A DNA stretch of 64,000 bases, from contig OX442429.1 of assembly GCA_949361645.1 (NCBI GenBank), positions 5,841,253-5,905,252 on the forward strand, in the 5' to 3' direction. The stretch's first letter is position 1. Every line of letters begins with the position of its first letter. This document shows positions 52,882 to 63,873 of this stretch, in pieces. The DNA is from Spongilla lacustris. Its lineage: Eukaryota; Porifera; Demospongiae; Spongillida; Spongillidae. The translations under genes were made by a program, and so were the position numbers. The notes below the pieces were generated by a model. The model had not been told where the DNA came from. It saw nothing but the letters and a program-made list of their open reading frames with translations, and did no database searches.

Positions 52882-55194
52882 CTAATATTCATCTTTATCG
52901 CTCGAAGGATATCCATGTAAACCCCCAGGTCCATGCACTGATGATCTATGCCCCTCAGGTCTGTATCCTGATGAGCTATGCCCCCCAGGTCTGTATCCTG
53001 ATGAGCTATGCCCCCCAGGTCTGTATCCTGATGAGCTATGCCCCCCAGGTCTGTATCCTGATGACCTATGCCCCCCAGGTCTGTATCCTGATGAACTATG
53101 CCCCTCAGGTCTGTATCCTGATGAGCTATGCCCCCCAGGTCTGTATCCTGATGAGCTATGCCCCCCAGGTCTGTATCCTGATGAGCTATGCCCCTCAGGT
53201 CTGTATCCTGATGAGCTATGCCCCTCAGGTCTGTATCCTGATGAGCTATGCCCCTCAGGTCTGTATCCTGATGAGCTATGCCCCTCAGGTCTGTATCCTG
53301 ATGAGCTATGCCCCCCAGGTCTTGGGGGTCTTGATGTTGTTGTTGAGATTTCTACAAATCTTCCAGAACTGGAACTAATGGCACCGATCTCAGTTCTCAG
53401 TTTTGAGTAATCATCTTGTATTGGACTCAGCCCCTTTGAGCTTGATTGAAGCCTCACTCTTGATGCAGACATCCCACCATTTCCCTCTGCTGACAGAACA
53501 GAGTGATACACCGAAGACAGGTATTCAAGTAATGTGTGATGGTTTGCTGTGGCTGCATGTCTTCTCCATGCACTGCTACAGAGCTCTGAACGAAGTGAGT
53601 ACAGAATAGCTTTGTGGCCGTCATACAGCTTACAAGGTGATGTCTCATGAAGAGGTGATCCTACCAGGGTGTTTGCTACGCACAGATCATGGTATATGAA
53701 CTGCCACTCTGAAAAAACATGCAGTGCAGATATCCATTCATCTGAAAATTGTGGTAAACATGTACCATCATTTGTAATATCACTATGGTAACAGTCAACC
53801 ATGCATAAAACTAGTGCTTTGGCATGGGTCTCACTGCGAACCTTACGTTTCAACCAATACTGCAAGGATGCTGCAACAAGATACCAATCCTTGAATGCTG
53901 GTCTTTGAAAGACAGCATTAGTAGCAGTATTGATCTCTAAAACCTGAACAAGAAAATCGTTGATACTGATACTTTGTGAAGATAGGTGCTTTGCTTGTAC
54001 TTTTTCGTTGGCTAGATCCCCACCTTTTGGAAAGAACTCAGTTACAACTGGCAGTCCAACAAGTGAATATATTCCTTGTCGAATAGCACGGCTTGACAGG
54101 ACGGATGAATTCTGTTCAAATGGAGAGTCTGTGGGAACCTTTATCACTACTTGAGAGCTCACCAATGCCTGTGTTATATACAGTGGCAACTTTCCACATC
54201 TGTGAAGTTGCAGAATCCCTTTAGGGATTTTTTCTATGACTGCTGCATATGATTCTTGCCTCTTGCATGAGTAAATACTTTTGCACTTTGTGATGTTTTG
54301 AAGAGTGTTTTCGTCCGTGCAACTTTTCTGAAACTGACCAAGAGACCGCACGTACTGACGTGCGATGTAGTTTACGGTGGCGTGGATACGGGAAACGGCG
54401 TTGTCTTTGCCTCCACATATAATGCAATCACGATATGAGGGCAGCATATCGGACGAAATAATGTTACCAGGTTTTAGAAAATCATTTCCAATAACAGCAG
54501 GGATTACCAGGCAAAGATCAACGTTAACACCACTTCTGGATACTTGCGCCTCACCAGGTCCAGGTGGCCGTGCCAACCACTGCCTGACAAAATCAATCTG
54601 TCTAAATACTTTGGCTTCATATCTACTTGATTTTCTATTGTAACGAAATAGCTCCTTGTCGTACAAGATGAATCCTTCTGGTAAAGGGAAAATGAAGAAG
54701 TCTGTATCATTCGCCAGAACAGGGCACTGGCGCTCGTTGGCTGTTTGCATGACAACTGGATCGGCTTCTCCGTCTGCAAATATTAGCTCTGCACATCCTA
54801 CCACTCGAACTGCTTCCAGAAAGACTTCCATCATAAATGGTGGCGCTATCAGCTTCTTTATATCTTGACTTCTAGATATTAAGCCCTCGTTTATTGCCCT
54901 AATGCTGTCACGCTTTCTTTCGCACAAAGTGTCAAACTTCATACCATCAAGGTCCAAACCATCTATGACCACAACTGGAATGATTTTTGAATTCGCAAGG
55001 CTTTCAAAGAAATCGATTACCTTTTTTTCAAAAATACTATATCTTCCACCTAATCGCCAATCTATTTCGCACTCCCGGTACAGGTCGTACATGATGCCAC
55101 ACCCATCGATCACCAATGGTCCTTCCACGGATTGGTATTCCAATCTATCGATATGATGCTTTCGCATGAACCACTGCAAACCTTTAATTCCCAT
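52882..55194 (-). CDS. ASTE1: Asteroid (ASTE1)-type XPG/FEN1-fold protein with decapeptide tail
   Basis: A 770-residue intronless protein. The start is the ATG at 55194 giving MGIKGLQWFM; a Met-Gly start is typical of XPG/FEN1-fold proteins, and the frame upstream has no ATG. The XPG-N part includes GPLVIDGCGIMYDLYREC and VVVIDGLDLDGMKF. The XPG-I part has IFADGEADPVV and LANDTDFFIF, matching the acidic metal-binding positions; one Glu of the GEAEA motif is Asp. GFILYDKELFRYN is an Asteroid signature. Asteroid proteins are linked to signalling in flies and DNA-end processing in humans; activity here is inferred. Residues about 625-755 are thirteen decapeptide repeats (GGHSSSGYRP/EGHSSSGYRP) encoded by an in-frame 30-bp minisatellite. 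It is divergent from the GH3 gene, start codons 400 bp apart. Confidence 0.92.
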   Translation of the reverse strand: MGIKGLQWFMRKHHIDRLEYQSVEGPLVIDGCGIMYDLYRECEIDWRLGGRYSIFEKKVIDFFESLANSKIIPVVVIDGLDLDGMKFDTLCERKRDSIRAINEGLISRSQDIKKLIAPPFMMEVFLEAVRVVGCAELIFADGEADPVVMQTANERQCPVLANDTDFFIFPLPEGFILYDKELFRYNRKSSRYEAKVFRQIDFVRQWLARPPGPGEAQVSRSGVNVDLCLVIPAVIGNDFLKPGNIISSDMLPSYRDCIICGGKDNAVSRIHATVNYIARQYVRSLGQFQKSCTDENTLQNITKCKSIYSCKRQESYAAVIEKIPKGILQLHRCGKLPLYITQALVSSQVVIKVPTDSPFEQNSSVLSSRAIRQGIYSLVGLPVVTEFFPKGGDLANEKVQAKHLSSQSISINDFLVQVLEINTATNAVFQRPAFKDWYLVAASLQYWLKRKVRSETHAKALVLCMVDCYHSDITNDGTCLPQFSDEWISALHVFSEWQFIYHDLCVANTLVGSPLHETSPCKLYDGHKAILYSLRSELCSSAWRRHAATANHHTLLEYLSSVYHSVLSAEGNGGMSASRVRLQSSSKGLSPIQDDYSKLRTEIGAISSSSGRFVEISTTTSRPPRPGGHSSSGYRPEGHSSSGYRPEGHSSSGYRPEGHSSSGYRPEGHSSSGYRPGGHSSSGYRPGGHSSSGYRPEGHSSSGYRPGGHRSSGYRPGGHSSSGYRPGGHSSSGYRPGGHSSSGYRPEGHRSSVHGPGGLHGYPSSDKDEY
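52942..53325. repeat. 30-bp coding minisatellite in ASTE1
   Basis: Thirteen copies of a unit containing GGTCTGTATCCTGATGAGCT, differing mainly by CCCCCC/CCCCTC, which switches Gly and Glu on the coding (minus) strand. Confidence 0.95.
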
Positions 55195-55593
55195 ACTTTT
55201 GGCTTCTGACTTCACAGGGGCGGAGAAGTATTTGGGGCAAGGTTGTATTCATGCATATGAATTTTTAGGTAGGACCCTTCATTTTAATTTTGTAGTATTA
55301 TGCACCACAGTAACCAGTAGGAATTAATTTATGCAAGCATTTATTGATTCTTTCTTTTTCCGGCAGAGAACATTGAGATGTATGGCCAAGTATCTCCATG
55401 CGGGGCAGGAATTTTAAAAGCTCAGTACAAAAGGTCATGACTGGTGGATCATAGCAGAGATCATAGGTGATGTAAGCTTACTTTTTAAAATTTCTCTACT
55501 AGTTTGTCATTCCGTCACGTGACTAGGTTGCCACGTACTCTCTTCTATATTAAATAATATTGACTTCGAGATCTAGCTAGTTATCACCGTATC
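55195..55593. promoter_or_regulatory. Divergent promoter region of ASTE1 and GH3 gene
   Basis: A 399-bp gap between start codons of opposite genes. A TATA-like CTATATTAAATAATATT lies about 40-50 bp before the GH3 ATG. No other element was recognised. Confidence 0.4.
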
Positions 55594-58500
55594 ATGTTCT
55601 CGGTTCAGAGCACCGTAGCAGGGCTACTGCTGTGTGCCGTCTTTGCTGGCACGCTAGCTTCTGTCTGCCAAGACCCTTCAGTTGCAAACCTGCCTTTCTG
55701 GTAAACAGTAGCCCAAAGGGTAAGGCCATGGTCATGATGCAGCCGTTTTCTCTCTTGCAGCAACTACAAACTAGATATCAGTGATAGAGTCGCAGGTCAG
55801 TCGACGAAGTTGTTATTATTATTATTTTTGGAAACCGTGATTCCATACGTTTGCACCTGGTTCGCCTCTCAGATCTCGTAAGTAGGATGACATTAGCGGA
55901 TAAAGTGTCCCAGTTAGGGACCACGTCTGGGCCTGTTAGCGACCTGGATATTCCCGCATACCAATGGTAATGTCGTGTATGCACTGTGTAAAGTATGCGC
56001 ACGCATAATGCATAACAACGCGAATGTGCACGTCGAAGGACGGTGTGCGATGCTGCATTTTCAGCTTTGAATTCATCCTAGGTGGTCGGAAGCTCTCCAC
56101 GGAGTAGCTAATTCTCCGGGGGTGATGTTTGGTGGCAATGTGAGTGAGCTGCAACATAATATACTGCCAGCATTGATCATGAGCGAGGTCGTATTGTGTA
56201 CTTACAGGTCCCGCATGCTACATCTTTCCCTCAAGTTATTGGTGTGGCAGCTGCCTTCAACATGTACGTTTTGCCGCTGCAAATCTGGATTGTTATAATA
56301 ATGCATAATTACTGGTTACCTGCTAATGTTGCTATAGTTGCTACTCATAAGACGGGGAGAGCAAACAAAACACGCAATGAATGTCAAGTCAAGCAATTTT
56401 GCTTAACTAGTGGGTGAAGTCAATTGGCAGAGGAACTGTGAAGGTTCCTAGCCACAGCCAGATAATATTAGAAAACCTGTTAATAAACAAACTATTAATA
56501 AACAAACCTGTTAATAAATAAACCAGTTGGGTGTATAACTGCTAGTAACGATAATAAATAACCCAGCAGTGGCAAAACAGAATGAGGGAGGGGTGTTTCC
56601 CCCCCCCCCCCCCCCACCCCCTCCGCTGCACAAAATATCCCCCCTACCATAATTTATAGCTCATTTCCTTTGTACCTCTTGGAGGGGTAAGATTTCTTTG
56701 ATTGAATGGATATAGAGAGGAAGCAAGCGAGATTCCAAAACAATGAAGAAGAGGGTGTGACCTTATTTTTAACTTCCTGTACATACCCCTGTGGCCTTAT
56801 TCTAAGAACCAAAAACGCGCTCTCCGACGACAAATATCAAAATGACCGTGGTTTATTAAGGTTTATTAAGGTTTATTAAGGTTTATTAAGGATGCATCTG
56901 CAGACGAGGCTAGTGAAGGTGCTATAGCTTGCTGCCCTCCATGTAAGGAATGTTACCATCTTGGGCTGCTCTATGTGAGGGGGAACATGGAACCCAGCCA
57001 TACAATGCTCTATGTGAGGGGGAACATGGAACCCAGCCATACAATGCTCTATGTGAGGGGGAACATGGAACCCAGCCATACAATGCTCTATGTGAGGGGG
57101 AACATGGAACCCAGCCATACAATGCAGGCATACCTATGCACCAGTGGCTATAGAGGAAGGATAAGAGGTGATGGGAACTGTTTTATGGAGTGTTAGCTGG
57201 CACACGTGATCACTAATAATATGCCTCATGATTACATCATACACAACCCACCACGTAAGGAAACTATGAATGGCTATCTCAGAAGGACACAAATGGAATT
57301 TCCTAAACTTTGGGCAACTAAGATTGAAATGATTGGTGTAGCTCAATACCAATGGTCATTACATGTTACTTATCTGGACATGATTCTAAATGGTTGAAGT
57401 ATACACTACCTTATTCTATGCACACAGCACCTGCAATATTGTCAAAGAAGCATTGCTAACATTTTGAAACTGTTAACGTATGTGATATTTCTATACTTGT
57501 GCATGATAATTATTTCGAAGACTCACAATGTAAAGATCTAGCTATATAGGGCTGCACCAGCTATATAGGGCTGCACCAGCTATATAGGGCTGCACCAGCT
57601 ATATAGGGCTGCACCAGCTATATAGGGCTGCACCAGCTATATAGGGCTGCACCAGCTATATAGGGCTGCACCAGCTATATAGGGCTGCACCAGCTATATA
57701 GGGCTGCACCAGCTATATAGGGCTGCACCAGCTATATAGGGCTGCACACCAGCTATATAGGGCTGCACCAGCTAGCGGATTGTGTCCGGGGGGACAATTT
57801 TAGGGGGGTGGGGTGGGGGAGGGGGACACTTTACGCTATGACACCAGCAGTGTTGCTTGATACAGATTTAATGTTGATGTGTGGTATGGTGAGTTGTTAG
57901 TGGATCATATAGCAGTTATGAAGAGAAGACAGGTATACTGATATTTATCCATATCCATGAGACATGCTAAAGGATAGCATTATTTAGATGCAAGCAGTAC
58001 CAACATAGGAGCCATTGTTTTTTTTTTTTGGGGGGGGGGGGGGGGGGGGAGCTCAATACCATCTTCCACCTATGACCTAGCATGGTATCGGGGCATGGCA
58101 CTAAACCTTGCACAGCGCAGCAGATCAAACTGCCCTAGCTCTCACTTTGATTTGATATGGTTCTTTATAAAAACTGGGAGGCTCCCCCCCCCCCCCCCTC
58201 CCCCCCAAAAAGAAAAGATTTTGTTTATTTACCTTCCACCCTATAACTTGTCATTATTGTCTTGGCTATGCTTAATTTTCTTCCATGCAAGCATAGTAGT
58301 TACCAAGTTATTGCTTTATAAGTTATCAACAACACCATGGTTACCTGTAGTGTTCCCATGGTTACCTGTAGTGTTCCCGTCGATTTTAATGTTTCCTTCA
58401 GGTCTCTTGTGAGAGCAATGGCTTCCACCATCTCCACAGAGGCTAGGGCCATGTACAACAATGGAAGAGCTGGACTCACCTATTTTGCTCCCAACATCAA

Positions 58501-61026
58501 CCTCTATCGGTAGGACAAGCAAACAAAGGGGGGGCATTAATTTAAATTAGAAGTGTTAGTAGTCTATATAGTGGGGCATGATAGTAGAGTGTATACTAAG
58601 GGGGGCATTAATTGTGTGCGTACCGGTAGCTTCAGTTGAAGTTATGTGCATGTTCCCCTGTACCCTAATTTGCACACAGTGTGTTTTCCAAATCATAGGC
58701 AGGGTAGGTGGGTGGGGTATAAGTGGGGTGAGGTGGGGTGTAGGTGTGATGTAGGTGGGGTGTAGGTGTGATGTAGGTGGGGTGTAGGTGTGATGTAGGT
58801 GGGGTGTAGGTGTGATGTAGGTGGGGTGTAGATGTGATGTAGGTGGGGTGTAGATGTGATGTAGGTGGGGTGTAGATGTGGGTTACACATACCTATAGAA
58901 AGCTATACATGTGACAGCCCCATGTCCCTCCCCCCCTCCACCTTTCCCCTGCCCATCCAGAGACCCTCGCTGGGGAAGAGGACAGGAGACCCCAGGAGAA
59001 GGTATGTGATCATCTCTTCAGCAAGATGCTTCTCAACTTGGCACATCTGCACACCTGCGTGTGTCTACCTTCCCTTCATATAACATACTTGAGGAGTTAG
59101 AACCAGTTTGGTTAAATGTTGAGTTTCCTCTTGTGGAATCCAAAGGCCCATTTGGGGGGGGGGGGGGGGGGGCATGTGTGTGTGGCAGGGATGTGTGTGT
59201 GGGTGGGATGGGGTGTGTGTGTGGGTGGGGTGGTGTGGCTGGGGTGTGTGTGGCTGCCTAGGTGTGTGTGGGTGGGGTGACTCTCTTGGACCACAGCTAG
59301 TAGTTCAGTAAGGCCCACTTAGGTGGACCCTGATTTTGGGTAGTTGGGGGGGGGGGGGGGGGTGCGTTGATTAGAACCCTTGTTAGGCCTATATAACACT
59401 GCAGATATATGCTGTCAGTGTGAGAAGCTCATCAACATACTACTGTTCTGTTTAATGCCCCCCCCCCCCCCCCCCACAGGGTGAGGTGGGGGTGCTAGAG
59501 TATCCCTGCCAAGTTTGACTATTAAGCACATATTAAATATTGGAAGTGCCAGGCAGCTGCCCTCCACCACACCCTCCCTACCCTCCACCACACCCTCCCT
59601 GCCCTCCACCACACCCTCCTTGCCCTACACCACACCCTCCCTACCCTCCACCACACCCTCCCTGCCCTCCACCACACCCTCCTTGCCCTACACCACACCC
59701 TCCCTACCCTCCACCACACCCTCCCTGCCCTCCACCACACCCTCCCTGCCCTACACCACACCCTCCCTGCCCTCTCACCACACCCTCCCTACCCCTACCC
59801 TACAGCATACAGCACGTAGTTATAAAAACTTAACATTTGAACCATATCATTGTCCATATGCAACTGTCTGCTTATAATGTATGTTTCCTATGCAGCTGTT
59901 ATCACTTTAGTCCTCCTCCCCCTCCCTGCAGCTGTTATCACTTTATTCCTCCTCCCCCTCCCTGCAGCTGTTATCACTTTATTCCTCCTCCCCCTCCCTG
60001 CAGCTGTTATCACTTTATTCCTCCTCCCCCTCCCTGAAATACAATATCTGTCCATGTGTCTACTATGCAAAGTTTCTTTTATGGCTTCTCACTGGCAGCT
60101 AGCTCCAACTATTTACACTGCAGTGTGGATACTTACACAAATACTTTAGTATTGCTGCAGTACAGATACTTACACACATACTTTAGTATTGTTCATATTA
60201 ACTGCAGTACAGATCCTTACACACATACTTTAGTATTGTTCTTATTAACTGCAGTACAGATCCTTACACACATACTTTAGTATTGTTCATATTAACTGCA
60301 GTACAGATACTTACACACATACTTTAGTATTGTTCTTATTAACTGCAGTACAGATCCTTACACACATACTTTAGTATTGTTCTTATTAACTGCAGTACAG
60401 ATCCTTACACACATACTTTAGTATTGTTCATATTAACTGCAGTACAGATCCTTACACACATACTTTAGTATTGTTCTTATTAACTGCAGTACAGATCCTT
60501 ACACACATACTTTAGTATTGTTCATATTAACTGCAGTACAGATCCTTACACACATACTTTAGTATTGTTCTTATTAACTGCAGTACAGATCCTTACACAC
60601 ATACTTTAGTATTGTTCATATTAACTGCAGTACAGATACTTACACACATACTTTTGTATTGTTCTTATCGATAGCATTTCAAGTGACCATACTGTGTCAC
60701 CTTCTGCAGATCCTTACCTTGCATCTCAATATGTCACCCAATTTGTGAAGGGCATGCAGGAAGGTGATGATCCAAGGTGAGGAAATGGAAGGGGATGAGG
60801 GGGGGGGGAGGGGGGGAGTAGCCAAGGTGAGGAAATGGAAGGGGATGGGTTGGGGGGTAGCCAAGGTGAGGAAATGGAAGGGATGGGGTGGAGGGTAGCC
60901 AAGGTGAGGAGGCACCTCGGTGGGAGAATGGAATTAAAATAGGAATGTCATTCATATGTGTACACACACACACATTACACAGGTACCTGAAGACAGCTGT
61001 TTGTTGTAAGCATTATGCTGCATATG
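55594..61026 (+). CDS. GH3 family glycosidase (beta-xylosidase/beta-glucosidase-like), 5' part
   Basis: Nine exons, all phases closing: 55594-55700, 55761-55795, 55873-55966, 56082-56139, 56208-56263, 58402-58509, 58961-59001, 60710-60776, 60983-61026; 203 codons so far. The first exon is a signal peptide ([20 protein letters not shown]) followed by a Cys, so the protein is secreted or lysosomal. GH3 barrel motifs: [72 protein letters not shown] and the KHYAAYG loop. GH3 enzymes cleave terminal beta-sugars. The nucleophile Asp exon is not in the visible part; the gene should continue past 61027, but no further exon was found before the oppositely oriented HMG gene. Many small introns argue against recent bacterial transfer. 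Confidence 0.9.
56845..56890. repeat. 10-bp GGTTTATTAA repeat
   Basis: Four to five copies in GH3 intron 5. Confidence 0.9.
56975..57125. repeat. 39-bp tandem repeat
   Basis: Four copies of a unit containing GGGGGAACATGGAACCCAGC. The period is a multiple of three; it joins the OTU-like relic. Confidence 0.93.
57090..57420 (+). pseudogene. OTU-type cysteine protease relic in GH3 intron 5
   Basis: The frame reads [12 protein letters not shown] then a stop; a later frame reads [20 protein letters not shown] and [11 protein letters not shown] domains carry (R)GDGNCF with the catalytic Asp/Cys, followed by YL..M and WG(T)..E blocks in this order. The second half of the domain with the catalytic His is not recognisable. 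Many transposons carry OTU domains, so this is probably an element fragment. Confidence 0.5.
57541..57775. repeat. 19-bp minisatellite
   Basis: Twelve to thirteen nearly identical copies of CTATATAGGGCTGCACCAG in GH3 intron 5. Confidence 0.97.
58720..58885. repeat. 22-bp repeat in GH3 intron 6
   Basis: About seven copies around GTGGGGTGTAGGTGTGATGT, with a GATGTGATG variant at the end. Confidence 0.93.
59560..59800. repeat. About 21-bp pyrimidine-rich repeat in GH3 intron 7
   Basis: About eleven copies around CCCTCCACCACACCCTCCCT, cycling through CTACC, CTGCC and TTGCC variants in a regular three-unit order. Confidence 0.92.
59895..60040. repeat. 36-bp repeat in GH3 intron 7
   Basis: Four copies of a unit containing GCAGCTGTTATCACTTTATT. 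Confidence 0.93.
60130..60665. repeat. 47-bp minisatellite in GH3 intron 7
   Basis: About eleven copies of a unit containing TTACACACATACTTTAGTAT. TTGTTCATATT and TTGTTCTTATT versions largely alternate, suggesting a 94-bp higher-order unit. Confidence 0.95.
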
Positions 61027-61819
61027 GTAAGTACATGTGAAGGTATAGTGGGAGGGGTCAGGAGGTAGTGGGAGGGGTCAGGAGGTAGTGGGACGGGTCA
61101 GGAGGTAGTGGGAGGGTCAGGAGGTAGTGGGAGGGGTCAGGAGGTAGTGGGAGGGGTCAGGAGGTAGTGGGAATAGTTGAATCATGATTTCATCAGTTGT
61201 ATGCAGCTGTGATAGTGACTAGTGTTAAGCATTCTTACTTTATAGTTCACAAATCATTATAGTAGAAACGTTTGATATGAAATGTGCAAAGGTAGAACTG
61301 CTGACTAGGATCATTCATAGCCTCACAAGCACCACCCAATTGAAATTGTGGTACGATACGCTTACGTAACCCTGCAGTCCTGGAACAGTTATGGCAGGTG
61401 TGTAAAACATAACACAAGATATGAAATTACAACACATTCAAAGAAGAAAAAAAAAAAACCCAGTCATATAACCTCCATGGCAACCTAAAGTATCACACAT
61501 CTCAGTTCCACAACTTTCATGTGTGAAGGGGAGGAGCACGCCCCCTTTCAGCCCCTCCCCCAATCACACAAGTTGGTAGCCTTGATAACTAGTTGCTAAT
61601 AAGGTCAGGTTATATAACAAGATTAAATGCAAATGATTTTAAAATATGCATAAATAAAGAGTAACAAAAAGGCACTGAGAGTGTGTGGTGTTCAAACAGG
61701 CAAGGTGCAAGGATAAATGATCGATATAACAATGTCTGCAAAAATGAAGAGACACAATGCGACAGAGAAAAGTTACTCAAATGGGGCAAAAAAAAAAAAC
61801 AGAGCAAAGTGAGGGGCCA
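61027..61819. other. Gap between GH3 exons and HMG gene
   Basis: No coding exon was recognised. It holds a GGTAGTGGGAGGGGTCAGGA repeat (61046-61175, about seven copies) and probably the 3' untranslated region of the HMG gene on the minus strand. Confidence 0.5.
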
Positions 61820-62589
61820 CTACTGACGATACAGCTCACGTAGCTGTTGGTACATTTTAGCTTCAGAAGGTTCCGGGGACAGGCCAATCAAAGCGGCCTG
61901 ACTTCCATTACCACCTATCTGATTGTCCAACTCCTCTTCTTCGTCATCATCATCATCATCTTCGTCATCCTCCTCCTCCACCTCCTCGTCCTCCTCAGCG
62001 TCCAGTAAGCTGCCGCTGTCGTCAAGGTCCTTCTCCTCCGCCCCGCTGCTGTGGTGGGGCTCCGAGCACGTGGGGGTCACGGGGAGGGAGTGGGCCGACT
62101 CTGTCCTGACGTAGGACCCCATCTTGTAGGCCCTCAGCTCCGAGGTGTAGCGCTCCTTGTCCCTGAGGGCGATGGCCACGTAGGGACGCTTGCTCTCCTC
62201 ACCCATCTTGAGCCACTCAGCGGAGAGGGCCTTCGAAAGTTTTGCAAGGCCAAAGTCCGGGTTGGCTGCCTTGATCTTAGGTCTCCTCTCCAGGCTGAAA
62301 AACATAAAGGCGGACCTGCGGATGGTGGAGGTGGGCATCTTCAAGAACAGGATCGACCAAATACGAATAGCATACACACTGTCGGCACTCTTTCATCATC
62401 ACACAAAGTTTGGTGATACACAAGTGTTAACTCAAGTACAAGAAGTGTACATTATGCCGACAACACATTCCTGTGCATTGAAGCAAGCGTGTATTGTCTT
62501 ACACTACAGTACTTGGAGGTATGCAAGGCAGCTGTATCACACACACACACACATACATAAACATAACACATCACACTCACACACATGCA

Positions 62590-62685
<96 letters not shown>

Positions 62686-63260
62686 CTCCACAATAGACAT
62701 ATGCCATGGCAATCGCCATTTTCTCTGTTAGGCAACGAAATCCTCCTTCCCCTGTGCTGTCTTTTCCAGCCATATATGTTGAGCATAACGTTATCCAGCA
62801 AAAATGGAGACACTGATCGCCACACCCACCCAACATGCTTTCACACATAATAGTCAAACCCACACCACCACACCCACAAGTACGCACACACAGGGGCTCA
62901 CCACACCCACAAGTATGCTCACACAGGGGCACCCACACCACCACACTTATGCTCACACAGGGGCACCCACACCACCACACTTATGCTCACACAGGGGCTC
63001 ACCACACCAAACACATACCAATCAGTACAATGTCACAGTACACACAAAGCCACACATGGAATACATACCACACACTTTGCATACTCGCCAAGTCACATCA
63101 CATACACAATTGGATGCATATGTGCACATAAATGCATGTACACTCCTACACACTAGCACACCACACACACCTTTGCTGGGCCAACATACAAACACCTAGC
63201 CCCACTGCCACCATCAACTCTGTATATACAGCATAGGCTATAATTAAATCAACCCTGGAG

Positions 63261-63317
<57 letters not shown>

Positions 63318-63873
63318 TACAAACATATGCACAATACAACACCACATACATACATTGACACATGTGCACACACAAATGTGTTAGTGTATGTGGCCACATG
63401 TGTGTGCATGTGCTCACACATACACACACACTCACATACATACTCACATACATACTCACATACACACACACTCACATACATACACATACACACACACACA
63501 CTCACATACATACTCACATACACGCACATACACACACACTCACATGTTCCTCTTTGGCATGTCGGGGTCTTTTCTTCTCCTCTTCTGCCTAGGGGGCTTC
63601 ATCATCATCTGGGGCACCAAGATCCCGGACTGCATTGGGGAGGCAAACTCCCTCTTGCTCATGGCCGCCAGGTACCCAGCCTCATACGCCTGCTTCTGCT
63701 GCTCGTAGCGTTCCTTGTCCCGCTCGGCTAGGTGCTCGTAAGGTCTCCTCTCCTCCAAGGTCATCTCCTTCCACGTCATGGAGAGCTGCTTGGCCATACC
63801 TCCTACTGTAGCTGTGGGGTTGTCCTGTTTAAGCTTAGGGCGCTTCTCAGAGCAAAAGTGGAGGAAGGCACAC
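61820..63873 (-). CDS. Second HMG-box protein with acidic stretch, 5' end beyond the window
   Basis: Two exons in transcript order, 63873-63544 and 62315-61820, encode 274 residues plus a stop; earlier exons lie beyond 64000. The first exon holds an HMG box (CAFLHFCSEKRPKLKQDN, TWKEMTLEERRPYEHLAERD, KERYEQQKQAYEAG) and a linker with KRRRKDPDMPKRNM. The second holds another box (SAFMFFSLERRPKIKAANPD, LSAEWLKMGEESKRPY, DKERYTSELRAYK), then a Ser/Pro stretch and an acidic run of about 35 Asp/Glu. Unlike HMGB1, a non-acidic C-terminal tail follows (LSPEPSEAKMYQQLRELYRQ). Both intron junctions split the Met codon AT|G before the (S/C)AF motif, as in the HMGB gene at 38.5 kb, so a third partial box probably precedes. 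DNA-bending chromatin protein by family; exact orthology unclear. Confidence 0.88.
62592..62682. repeat. CA microsatellite in HMG-box gene intron
   Basis: About 45 CA units with one AA interruption. Confidence 0.95.
62835..63010. repeat. Degenerate CACACAGGGGC-type repeat
   Basis: Four to five copies around ACTTATGCTCACACAGGGGC in the HMG-box gene intron. Confidence 0.85.
63258..63312. repeat. AC microsatellite
   Basis: About 26 AC units in the HMG-box gene intron. Confidence 0.95.

Noticed and set aside
55594..61026. Recent bacterial transfer of the GH3 gene
   Set aside because: Nine small exons with regular splice sites and a eukaryote-style signal peptide argue for a long-resident animal gene.
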